The translations under genes and the position numbers were made by a program. The notes beneath the pieces were generated by a model. The model did not search any database. It was given only the letters and a program-made list of their open reading frames with translations, and was not told where the DNA came from. Below are positions 24,440 to 31,115 of a stretch of DNA of 31,115 nucleotides, one piece after another (the stretch's first letter is position 1; each line of letters opens with the position of its first letter). Source of the stretch: an uncultured bacterium (GTDB lineage: Bacteria > Actinomycetota > Coriobacteriia > Coriobacteriales > Eggerthellaceae); NCBI GenBank assembly GCA_905215035.1, contig CAJMOJ010000017.1, positions 1 through 31,115 of the forward strand, given 5' to 3'.

Positions 24440-25810
24440 CTAGCGCTTTTTCAGCTTCTTGATCAGGAAAACCCCTGCAGCTATCGCGCCGATCACGCCA
24501 AGCGTGCGCTTTCCGTTGTACTTCACGAACGCCTTGGCATCGACGCACCCGAAGTCACGTGCGAGATTATCCGCACAATTCTTTGCACTACTTGCTAGCT
24601 TTGCTGAGAATGTATCTGCTGGAGTCCACTCATAATCTTCAGATGGAATGGGCATACTGCATGAATCAAGAACCATGTCGATGCGGCCTTCCTTTTCGAA
24701 GTACTCATGGATACTCTCACGCAGCGGCATCGTCTGCTGAAGCGTGATCGCGCCTTCAGGACACACGCTCTTGCAGAAACCGCAACCAATGCAGTGCTCC
24801 TGATCGATGATCGTCTTCCCATCAGGCTCTTGGCTGATGATCTCTTGCGGACACACTTCAGCGCAGCGACCGCATTCGATGCATTTCTCATGATCGATCA
24901 CTGCAGTGAAGCCCGAGCCACTAAAACGATTCTTGATCGTGCGGTTCGCATTCTTGCAGACATCGAGCGCCACACAACAGCACGGGCAGCAGAAGCAGAC
25001 TTCCATGAATTCGTCCATCTTCTCATTCTCGAAGCCCCATACCATCTGCTCGAGCTCAACATAGAGCGCCTGCCCGATAAAACCTTTATCACGCGCCTCA
25101 AACACATGTTGCTTAGCTTGCTCTTTCGTAACGGGACGTGCGAGTCCGTTGTTCACCGCAGTCACGCCCGCCATATTGAAGAACAAGCAACCAAACTCTT
25201 GATCATAATCTTGGCAATCATGTGCCGATCGACAGATGCAGCGATTCATCTGAGCGATATATTCCGCACGATCAATCAAGTCCAAGATCAGATCGATTGG
25301 CAAAACGACCGTTTTGCCCTCATCCGTCATGTCAACATTGAGCGGCAGCACGTTTCCATGGGTATACATCTTCTCGTCAGGCGCGAACTGCGTGATGCGT
25401 TTGTAGATCTCGGATGCCAGATCTTCCCTGCCCGTAAGCTTTGCTCCCTTAACGATCAACATGAACACCTTGAGCGTGCGATCCCAGGTGGCCGGCGTGG
25501 TAGCAAGCACCTTCGTCATCAAGAAATCCTTGATACCAAGCCCCCGCGGATGATTCTTGTGCATCGGCTTGTTGGGTAATTCTTTACGCTTCAAGCGCTC
25601 CTCATCCAAAAAGAGCACCTCGCCATCAGGCGTGATATTCCCTCCGTCGCGTGGATCGAGCGTCGCGATCACCTCATCGGGAACACCTAAACTCTTGAGC
25701 TTCTCGTAATCAATTCCTGGCTTACATTTCACCGTTACTTGTTCAGCGGTACCATGTTCATGTGATCCACCATGTGATCCACCAGGCAAATCTTGTGTAT
25801 TCTCTTCCAT
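24440..25810 (-). CDS. Cysteine-rich 4Fe-4S protein with C-terminal membrane helix
   Basis: Likely electron carrier of unknown partner, 456 residues. Two ferredoxin-type sites, C310-x2-C313-x2-C316-x3-C320 and C340-x2-C343-x2-C346-x3-C350, should bind two 4Fe-4S clusters. Upstream are further cysteine sets: C191-x-C193-x5-C199-x8-C208 and the dense CFCCPCCC (272-279) with C285. The N-terminus holds GGSHGGSHEHG (10-20), a potential metal-binding tail. Residues 436-450 are hydrophobic and followed by KKLKKR, suggesting a membrane anchor with the body in the cytoplasm. It is last in the hypAB/FAD cluster, 148 bases after hypA, and ends at the convergent hairpin. The function is unknown. Confidence 0.85.
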   Translation of the reverse strand: MEENTQDLPGGSHGGSHEHGTAEQVTVKCKPGIDYEKLKSLGVPDEVIATLDPRDGGNITPDGEVLFLDEERLKRKELPNKPMHKNHPRGLGIKDFLMTKVLATTPATWDRTLKVFMLIVKGAKLTGREDLASEIYKRITQFAPDEKMYTHGNVLPLNVDMTDEGKTVVLPIDLILDLIDRAEYIAQMNRCICRSAHDCQDYDQEFGCLFFNMAGVTAVNNGLARPVTKEQAKQHVFEARDKGFIGQALYVELEQMVWGFENEKMDEFMEVCFCCPCCCVALDVCKNANRTIKNRFSGSGFTAVIDHEKCIECGRCAEVCPQEIISQEPDGKTIIDQEHCIGCGFCKSVCPEGAITLQQTMPLRESIHEYFEKEGRIDMVLDSCSMPIPSEDYEWTPADTFSAKLASSAKNCADNLARDFGCVDAKAFVKYNGKRTLGVIGAIAAGVFLIKKLKKR

Positions 25811-25859
25811 TGATCCCCCTTACTTTGGCTCTCCTGCAAAAGAAAGCCACTCCTCACGT

Positions 25860-25952
25860 AATCTCAGATATCGATTTCATGCGTCCATGTGTCCATGTGT
25901 CCGTGTGTCCGTGTGCCGATCCTATATAGCAATCTCGGATATCTTTTCATGC
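25860..25952. repeat. Direct repeats flanking a tandem octamer array
   Basis: A 23-bp element starting AATCTCAGATATC (25860-25882) recurs as a 22-bp version starting AATCTCGGATATC (25931-25952), with two mismatches and one gap. Between them lie four tandem 8-bp units, GTCCATGT twice then GTCCGTGT twice (25883-25914). The block occupies the hypA to 4Fe-4S gene gap, 50-142 bases ahead of the latter's start. Confidence 0.75.
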
Positions 25953-25958
25953 TCTTCT

Positions 25959-26309
25959 CTACACCACTTCAATACTTTGTATAAGAAGTTCTCCACCCGT
26001 TATCATGTCGTAGTCATCACTGCCGCATTCCGAGCAACACATATGCGTATCACTTCCCATAGGAAGCTGAAACGTTGCTCCACACGCAGAACAGTAGAAT
26101 GTCATGGGAACTTTCGTAATCGACACGCGTGCACCCTCAGCAATCGTGCCCTTAGCGCACCGATCAAAATATCGTTGCACCCATTCCTCTTCAAGATTGC
26201 GCATCTCTCCAATAAGAAGATTAACTGAACGCACACGACTTGCTGACTGCGCTTCTGCATGACGTACTACTACTTCAACAATACTCTTTGTTACACCCAA
26301 CTCATGCAT
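25959..26309 (-). CDS. hypA: HypA nickel metallochaperone
   Basis: Delivers nickel to a nickel enzyme during maturation, with HypB. The 116-residue protein begins MHELG, the family's essential N-terminal nickel site (His2, Glu3). Its zinc finger is C73-x2-C76 and C92-x2-C95. It ends with the typical TGGELLIQSIEV. A GTG three codons upstream is in frame, but the ATG at 26309 is chosen because the nickel site needs His at position 2 and AAGG lies 8 bases before it. It overlaps hypB by 8 bases. No hydrogenase gene is in the window, so the client enzyme is open. Confidence 0.92.
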   Translation of the reverse strand: MHELGVTKSIVEVVVRHAEAQSASRVRSVNLLIGEMRNLEEEWVQRYFDRCAKGTIAEGARVSITKVPMTFYCSACGATFQLPMGSDTHMCCSECGSDDYDMITGGELLIQSIEVV

Positions 26310-27000
26310 AACGCGCACCTTCGCACGTTTGGCCTAATGCATCATGTGCACCTTTGAGCCATGCTACTAGCTCATCAACTCCTTCACCCGTACGTGCACA
26401 AACTTCAAAGATTGCAAGGTGCGGATTGAGAATGCGTGCCTGTCTCGACAACGCTTGCATATCAAAATCAGGATTGAGCGGCAAATAGTCAGTCTTTGTC
26501 ACCACGAGCGCATCCACTACCGCAAACATAGGTGGATATTTATAAACCTTGTCAAACCCCTCAGGTACCGAAAGAAGCATAATGCGCTTATGTGCCCCCG
26601 TATCGAATTCCGCTGGGCAAACTAAATTTCCAATGTTCTCAAGAAATACGTAGTCAAATTCTGCTGAGCCAAATGCGGTAAAGGCCTTTGTCACCATATC
26701 CATCTCAACATGACAGATGCCGCGCGTCTCAAGCTGCACCGCCGGAATGCCAGCTTGCTTAATCTTCTCCGAATCAACAAACGACTCTATGTCCGCCTCG
26801 ATAATGCCAATACGTGCCTCATCACGCAGCCGTTCGATCAAGCTGAGCAATAACGTGGTCTTTCCTGCTCCAGGTGATGACATTACGTCGACAAAAAGTG
26901 CCCCCTGTTGAGCAAGTTTGCGGCGGTGCGCCTCGGCAGCATTGTTGTTATCAGAAAGGATATCTTCCTTGATCTCAATAATGCGTGTTTCATCAATCAT
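26302..27000 (-). CDS. hypB: HypB nickel-insertion GTPase
   Basis: GTPase that inserts nickel together with HypA. The 232-residue protein has Walker A SSPGAGKTT (41-49), the HypB sequences ETRGICHVEMDMV (metal site at the dimer interface) and ENIGNLVCPAEFDTGAH, and the specificity motif TKTDYLPL. It lacks an N-terminal histidine-rich or CxxCGC storage segment, so it is a minimal form. It starts 2 bases after the FAD oxidoreductase gene and overlaps hypA, so all three are surely cotranscribed. Confidence 0.94.
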   Translation of the reverse strand: MIDETRIIEIKEDILSDNNNAAEAHRRKLAQQGALFVDVMSSPGAGKTTLLLSLIERLRDEARIGIIEADIESFVDSEKIKQAGIPAVQLETRGICHVEMDMVTKAFTAFGSAEFDYVFLENIGNLVCPAEFDTGAHKRIMLLSVPEGFDKVYKYPPMFAVVDALVVTKTDYLPLNPDFDMQALSRQARILNPHLAIFEVCARTGEGVDELVAWLKGAHDALGQTCEGARYA

Positions 27001-27002
27001 GA

Positions 27003-28223
27003 CTAATCCACCGTCTTGCCCATGATCTTGTTTGCCGCATAAATACCACTAATACAAGCAGGTTCCATACCGAGACCGTTCACGTCACCCGCCATAAGTA
27101 ATCCTGGTGCAAGATTTTGTGGCAGTGCTTCATGAGCCGCCGTATAAAGTGCATAAGGCCAGTGCTTCTTGCCAATCACTCTCCACGAATCAAAATATTC
27201 ATCAAACTTGCGTGATTCTTCAAAATCAACCTCGGTAAAGATCTCATAATCACCATCGAAACGATGAGCAACGTAGATAATCGGAATGGTGTCATCAAAC
27301 AGATGTAACATATGCTTACGATATTCAGGTTTGATCTCACCCTCAACCAAATAACCCGTTAATTGTGAAGCATGTCTAATATCAAGCGGTTCAACTTCAG
27401 GAACTGATTCAAGCAAGCGTTGCGTATCTATAGCAGGAGTTGCCATAACAAGATTATCGGCCGTGAATGTTCCTTCCGCACACGTAACCTCCCAACCTTG
27501 ATCACACTTCTTAACCGACGTAATCTCATCGATCAACACTTCGCCTGATCCCTGCGCAAGACGCTCTTTTGTTCCCTCAGAATCAAAATCAAAGCGTTTC
27601 AAATCAAAAAGCAAACGAAGTGGTGGAATCTGCATGGTAAGTGGTTGGACAGTATTGAGATAATCGAGTGCTGTTAGATCCTTGATCTTAGTACCGGTAC
27701 ACGCATGAGCAAACATACTTACCAAATCATGAGCGATGGGACCAAAATCCATACGCTTGATCATATCTTCTGCTGACTCCGTATAGAGTTGTTTGATAAA
27801 TGGGTCACGCTCAAGTGCTGCGCTTACCTCCATGACGGTGCAATCGTCCTTGAATTTACTATAACGCGGAATAAACTCCTCTCGCATCCACTTCATGTAG
27901 CGTAAAAGTGAAGGCGCATCCATAAGCGTGGTAAGCGATACCGGCTCATAAGCGCTTCCATCATCATGATGGCATTGCCCCGCAGAAAGTGCTGGCAATA
28001 CATCTGCTCCCTCTATGAGCAGCCCTGATTGCAGCATGTATTTATAGGTTCCAAAATAAAACACGGCACCATAGTTCATATGACGCTCTTCATCGTTGCA
28101 AATACGTCCGCCAATATTGGGACTAATAAGCAGATACTCGCGATCGTTTTTCTGGAGCTCTAGACAGCAGTTCATACCAGCTGCGCCTGCCCCCACAACA
28201 ATTGTCTCGTAATGCGATTTCAT
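27003..28223 (-). CDS. FAD-dependent oxidoreductase, amine-oxidase-like fold
   Basis: Probable flavoenzyme of unknown substrate, 406 residues. The N-terminal dinucleotide fold shows GAGAAGMNC (11-19) after a beta strand, then a glycine-rich segment. Near the C-terminus, LLMAGDVNGLGMEPACISGIYAANKI is the second FAD-binding motif of the amine oxidase/protoporphyrinogen oxidase group (split: LLMAGDVNGLG and MEPACISGIYAANKI). GGGGGAG gives a strong ribosome binding site. It lies 2 bases before hypB, which ties it to nickel handling, and about 130 bases after the SRPBCC membrane gene. No signal peptide; cytoplasmic. The substrate cannot be read from sequence. Confidence 0.85.
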   Translation of the reverse strand: MKSHYETIVVGAGAAGMNCCLELQKNDREYLLISPNIGGRICNDEERHMNYGAVFYFGTYKYMLQSGLLIEGADVLPALSAGQCHHDDGSAYEPVSLTTLMDAPSLLRYMKWMREEFIPRYSKFKDDCTVMEVSAALERDPFIKQLYTESAEDMIKRMDFGPIAHDLVSMFAHACTGTKIKDLTALDYLNTVQPLTMQIPPLRLLFDLKRFDFDSEGTKERLAQGSGEVLIDEITSVKKCDQGWEVTCAEGTFTADNLVMATPAIDTQRLLESVPEVEPLDIRHASQLTGYLVEGEIKPEYRKHMLHLFDDTIPIIYVAHRFDGDYEIFTEVDFEESRKFDEYFDSWRVIGKKHWPYALYTAAHEALPQNLAPGLLMAGDVNGLGMEPACISGIYAANKIMGKTVD

Positions 28224-28356
28224 GATCTCCCCCTTGATCCTAGCGCTCAGCGATTCGGTCTATACCGTGATTTGATCCCGCAATCTCCTATCCCATAAAA
28301 TCACCGCTAAGAGCTTTGTCCTCAGTACGTTTTCTATGCGCTCCCCTGTGCGCTTT

Positions 28357-29385
28357 TTATTCGAAATAACGCTTTCTGAAATTACGATCCCCTTCAGAAA
28401 GCTTGGTGATAGTCTCCATACAACAGCGCCCCATCACAAGCGATGCGGTTCCTAGAATAAAGACCACAAAATACTTATGAATAGGGGTACGCAAGAATGG
28501 ATCAAAATGACAATCACAACGATAGATGAAACGTGATTGCGTCTCATTAATTTGATATACTTCCCAATTCCACGTCCAAGCAAAACGCTTGAACCACAAC
28601 CTGAGTGCGCCTTCCTGATGTGGTCCACGATTCTTCCACGTAGGGTCAGTTGCGGTATCAGAATGTGCAGCCCAGTAGTAAAGGTTATTATCCCCATTGG
28701 AGCAATCAGTTACCCATTCGCCAATCGACCACGGAGCCTGATGAAACCACTGAAATTCACCCACATGCAAATTCTGCCATTGTGGATATTTTTTCCAATC
28801 GTAATGATTGGTGATATCGAAGGTAAAAAGACGCTCAAGGCGCTCGAAGCTATACCAGCCCCCTTTTGACTGTCCTGCTTGCTGCATATAAGGCCAAATG
28901 GTTTCTGGAAGCGCATTTACCGTGATACCTGCATCGTAGCGTAATTTCTTCGTATCTGGCTCAAAATGATCATCACCTTTCATCACGTAAGCGCGCTCAG
29001 GATCAGTCATCTTCGGACGAAGTCCATAGATCCATAACATCGAAAGAAAAATAAAGCAGATAAAGCATGCAAGCCAAAGCCCCGCCCACACCGTAATACC
29101 AGGACCAAACAAGGAAAACAACCAACAATCAGGCCATATTCCTGTTGCATATGCGATCCATGCACAAATTCCACTTGTTGAACAACCGATGATGGCATAC
29201 CAGATTGCCTCGGCGCTACATTCCATCATCTTTTTCTGATGACCAATCGCCCAAGCAATAAAGATCCCCACAAAACTCAAAAAGAATCCGAGCGCAAATA
29301 AACCAACTTTCGCTCCCTTAGAAAAACGCTCGATAAAACGCGGCTGTTTTTCGGCCATCATAGGCAGATCCCCATTTGCTGCCAT
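28357..29385 (-). CDS. Membrane protein with SRPBCC-like domain
   Basis: Unrecognised 342-residue protein. Three hydrophobic helices (about 26-48, 58-80, 96-121) are followed by a soluble region of about 180 residues. The stretch ITVNALPETIWPYMQQ followed by GGWYSFERLERLF resembles the start of SRPBCC/START-type ligand-binding folds. A last helix is at about 302-319, with a charged tail. A hydrophobic ligand such as a lipid or isoprenoid is plausible but not shown. The ATG at 29385 has GGGAG eight bases upstream; an in-frame GTG at 29394 abuts that site and is rejected. It follows the ArsR-type gene on the same strand by about 80 bases. Confidence 0.75.
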   Translation of the reverse strand: MAANGDLPMMAEKQPRFIERFSKGAKVGLFALGFFLSFVGIFIAWAIGHQKKMMECSAEAIWYAIIGCSTSGICAWIAYATGIWPDCWLFSLFGPGITVWAGLWLACFICFIFLSMLWIYGLRPKMTDPERAYVMKGDDHFEPDTKKLRYDAGITVNALPETIWPYMQQAGQSKGGWYSFERLERLFTFDITNHYDWKKYPQWQNLHVGEFQWFHQAPWSIGEWVTDCSNGDNNLYYWAAHSDTATDPTWKNRGPHQEGALRLWFKRFAWTWNWEVYQINETQSRFIYRCDCHFDPFLRTPIHKYFVVFILGTASLVMGRCCMETITKLSEGDRNFRKRYFE

Positions 29386-29464
29386 GAGTACCACTCCCTT
29401 TCTTGCATCCCTCTTCTGTATAGCTCTCCATTAATGCAAGACCATTAATGAGACACGGCAGATA

Positions 29465-29821
29465 TTAGGTACAGGTATCACGCACGGGACAGTCATCGCA
29501 TTGAAAGTCGTAAGGACACGGAGTACTTGCATGATCAAATGCGTGATACATATCTTGGCGATAGCGCTCGACTTCTTCAGTATCGAGCATATAGTAGACA
29601 GAATTACCCACACGCTCGCGCTTAAAAAGACCTGATGCTTCCATGATTTTGAGGTGTTTGGTACACGCTGGTTGACTAATACCAAGGATTTCTGCAATAT
29701 CACTTACCTTCATGGTGTAAGGCTCACGTGAACCTACAATTTTCACCATCTTCATACGATTAACATCGCTAATTGCTTTGTTGTAGCGACAAACACGTTC
29801 AACTAATCCATCGTTCTTCAT
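29465..29821 (-). CDS. ArsR-family regulator with four-cysteine tail
   Basis: Probable repressor of its own cluster. The 118-residue protein has a winged helix with the recognition region ISDVNRMKMVKIVG and VSDIAEILGISQPACTKHLKIMEASGLFKRERVG (split: VSDIAEILGISQPACTKHLK and IMEASGLFKRERVG). It ends with C102-x5-C108-x2-C111-x5-C117, which could hold a metal or iron-sulfur cluster. Start at 29821 has GCGAGG five bases upstream; an ATG at 29836 is in frame but weaker. It precedes the SRPBCC, FAD, hypB, hypA and 4Fe-4S genes. The likely metal or redox signal is inferred. Confidence 0.85.
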   Translation of the reverse strand: MKNDGLVERVCRYNKAISDVNRMKMVKIVGSREPYTMKVSDIAEILGISQPACTKHLKIMEASGLFKRERVGNSVYYMLDTEEVERYRQDMYHAFDHASTPCPYDFQCDDCPVRDTCT

Positions 29822-29896
29822 GATTACCTCGCTCATGAAATCTAGCTCGTGTTTATTTAGATGTTTATTTAGACAAATTCATCATATATCTCTGAT

Positions 29897-29944
29897 TTAT
29901 AACCTTATAGTTATAAAGTTATAATTTGACGATAGGTTTGTCAA
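29897..29944 (-). promoter_or_regulatory. ArsR-gene promoter with operator-like dyad
   Basis: On the minus strand TTGACA (29939-29944) and TAACTT (29916-29921) are 17 bases apart. The inverted repeat TTATAAC-N6-GTTATAA (29897-29916) lies at and just downstream of the -10, and a second GTTATAA half-site follows at 29918-29924. A/T-rich dyads of this kind at the promoter suit ArsR-type autorepression. Assignment is by motif only. Confidence 0.5.
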
Positions 29945-30070
29945 TTAAAAGAGGTAAATCTGTATATATGGTAGGGATACTGTTACTTTATAATGCTTGA
30001 AAACTAGACACGTAAAGCAAAATCATCCGAAACGCATAAAACAAGATAAGACTCAAGATCGCCCACAATA

Positions 30071-30114
30071 ACCTATAAGATTTACAAGCGAATCGACCTG
30101 CAAATCTTATAGGT
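30071..30114 (-). terminator. Long hairpin after metI
   Basis: ACCTATAAGATTT pairs perfectly with AAATCTTATAGGT over 13 bp, with an 18-nt loop that can partly pair internally. It starts 27 bases past the metI stop. No strong U tract follows, so it is probably a terminator without a tail, as at 24372. Confidence 0.7.
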
Positions 30115-30140
30115 AAAAGTATGTCTTAGCGTTTCGTATC

Positions 30141-30818
30141 TTAGCGCTTCTTCTTATCTACGCGTAATGCCAAACGATCAAAGAATGTCTGAATGATCTG
30201 TACAAGAATAACCAAGATGATGATAGTAGCAATCATAACTTCTGCGTTATAGCGCTGGTAACCGTAACGAATAGCAATGTCACCCAAGCCACCGGCTCCA
30301 ACCATGCCAGCCATTGCTGAATAGCCAAGCAAAGTAATCAATACAATAGCGCCACCACGAATCAGTGACGGCAAGCACTCTGATAGATATACTTTAGTGA
30401 TAATTTGCCAAGTATTAGCACCAAACGATTGCGCCGCTTCTACTAAAGAGCTATCCACTTCAAGAATTGACTGTTCTACCATACGAGCAACAAAAGGTGC
30501 TGCTGAAACAACTAAAGGAACGATAGCACCTGGAATACCCAAAGAGGTTCCTACCAAAAAACGCGTAAACGGAATAATAGCGACCAACAAAATAATAAAA
30601 GGAATCGAACGGCCAATATTGACGATCCAACCTAAAACCATATTAATTATCTTGTGAGGATGAAGGCCATCGGCACGCGTAAGAACCACCGCTATTCCAA
30701 GAGGAATACCTAAAACATACGCAAAAAACGTAGAGATCAAGCTCATTACAATGGTGTCCCACGTTCCCTGTGTAAGCAATACGCCGTATGCATCAAAAAA
30801 GGCTGCCACAATATCCAT
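30141..30818 (-). CDS. metI: Methionine ABC transporter permease MetI
   Basis: Membrane permease of a methionine (or methionine derivative) importer. The 225-residue protein has about five transmembrane helices. The cytoplasmic EAA loop reads VEAAQSFGANTWQIITKVYL, with MetI-type surroundings RSIPFIILLVAIIPFTR and GYSAMAGMVGAGGLGDIAIRYGYQR. It lies 2 bases downstream of metN; its binding site (GAGG) is within the metN end, so translation is coupled. No metQ follows within the window; it may be elsewhere. Confidence 0.94.
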   Translation of the reverse strand: MDIVAAFFDAYGVLLTQGTWDTIVMSLISTFFAYVLGIPLGIAVVLTRADGLHPHKIINMVLGWIVNIGRSIPFIILLVAIIPFTRFLVGTSLGIPGAIVPLVVSAAPFVARMVEQSILEVDSSLVEAAQSFGANTWQIITKVYLSECLPSLIRGGAIVLITLLGYSAMAGMVGAGGLGDIAIRYGYQRYNAEVMIATIIILVILVQIIQTFFDRLALRVDKKKR

Positions 30819-30820
30819 TA

Positions 30821-31115
30821 CTACAACCTCTTTTCTAGCAATTGCTTGGCTACATCCGATTGAGGGTTAGTAAAGACATCTTGCGTTAACCCCTCTTCAA
30901 CAATTTGCCCTTCTTCAATAACAGCAACACGATCACATATCAACTCAGCAACGGTTAATGAATGAGTAATCATGACCATTGTTACGCCAGTTTGTTGGTT
31001 GATCTCTTTAAGAAGAGCCAAAATTGCATGAGTTGTTACGGTATCAAGAGCACTCGTGGCTTCATCACACAACATAATAGAAGGCTCATTAGCAAGTGCG
31101 CGCGCAATAGCAACA
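30821..31115 (-). CDS. metN: Methionine ABC transporter ATPase MetN (C-terminal part, cut by window edge)
   Basis: ATPase of the importer. Only about the last 98 residues are in the window and the reading frame continues beyond it. Visible are the tail of the signature helix (VAIARALANEP), Walker B and D loop MLCDEATSALD, the H loop MVMITHSLTVAELICDRVAVI, and EEGLTQDVFTNPQ, close to MetN. The C-terminal ACT-like regulatory domain of many MetN proteins is absent, since the frame stops soon after the ATPase domain. Confidence 0.9.
   Translation of the reverse strand, partial: VAIARALANEPSIMLCDEATSALDTVTTHAILALLKEINQQTGVTMVMITHSLTVAELICDRVAVIEEGQIVEEGLTQDVFTNPQSDVAKQLLEKRL

Larger units (their letters stand above)
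29822..30140. other. Non-coding gap between metI and the ArsR-type gene
   Basis: About 320 bases with no credible gene. It holds an exact 12-bp tandem pair TGTTTATTTAGA (29850-29873), the ArsR-gene promoter and dyads (29897-29944), an A/T-rich stretch with no feature I can name (29945-30070), and the metI hairpin (30071-30114). Confidence 0.7.

Noticed and set aside
24707..25579. Long plus-strand frame opposite the 4Fe-4S gene (290 codons)
   Set aside because: It is antisense to a gene with clear ferredoxin motifs and shows no domain of its own.
28320..28356. Small GCGC-stem hairpin with T run after the SRPBCC gene
   Set aside because: The stem is only four base pairs and the T run is on the opposite strand to the gene.
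1..31115. CRISPR array, insertion sequence or prophage genes
   Set aside because: No regularly spaced repeats of suitable length, no transposase, integrase or phage structural motif was seen on either strand.

Overview
The window looks like chromosomal DNA of a low-to-moderate GC member of the Coriobacteriia (Atopobium/Lancefieldella/Olsenella type). This rests on a housekeeping gene set of actinobacterial flavour, an orphan GlnR-like OmpR-family regulator beside a type I-alpha-like glutamine synthetase, and Coriobacteriia-like gene content. The species call is inference from family resemblance; no search was run.

Layout. 1-10983 is mostly minus-strand housekeeping DNA: ndk, a membrane-anchored TPR protein, a cyclophilin, tRNA-Arg(CCG), rsfS, yqeK, nadD, proA/proB, obgE, rpmA and rplU. 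One plus-strand gene, an RNA m5U methyltransferase, interrupts it. 11118-15800 holds glnA, a glnR-like gene and polA as a tight minus-strand cluster. Its promoter has a GlnR-box-like element, a 16-bp palindrome between -35 and -10, and a leader of about 150 nt ending in a terminator-like hairpin just before the glnA ribosome binding site.

16066-23873 is a transport locus. A divergent AraC-type regulator faces five minus-strand genes: an ECF T component, a fused double ATPase, an MptD/Trep_Strep-type S component and two half-size ABC exporter-fold proteins. The set resembles metallophore or heme uptake loci. The regulator's upstream region carries an 8-bp motif repeated exactly 21 bp apart. 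A small acidic protein gene (24082-24342) with a hairpin-rich leader follows.

24440-29821 is an accessory redox/nickel cluster on the minus strand: an ArsR-type regulator with a four-cysteine tail, a membrane protein with an SRPBCC-like domain, an FAD oxidoreductase, hypB, hypA and a cysteine-rich 4Fe-4S protein. There is no hydrogenase and no hypCDEF in the window, so the nickel client is unknown. This cluster and the glnA leader are the best candidates for undescribed biology. The window ends in a methionine ABC transporter (metI complete, metN cut by the window edge).
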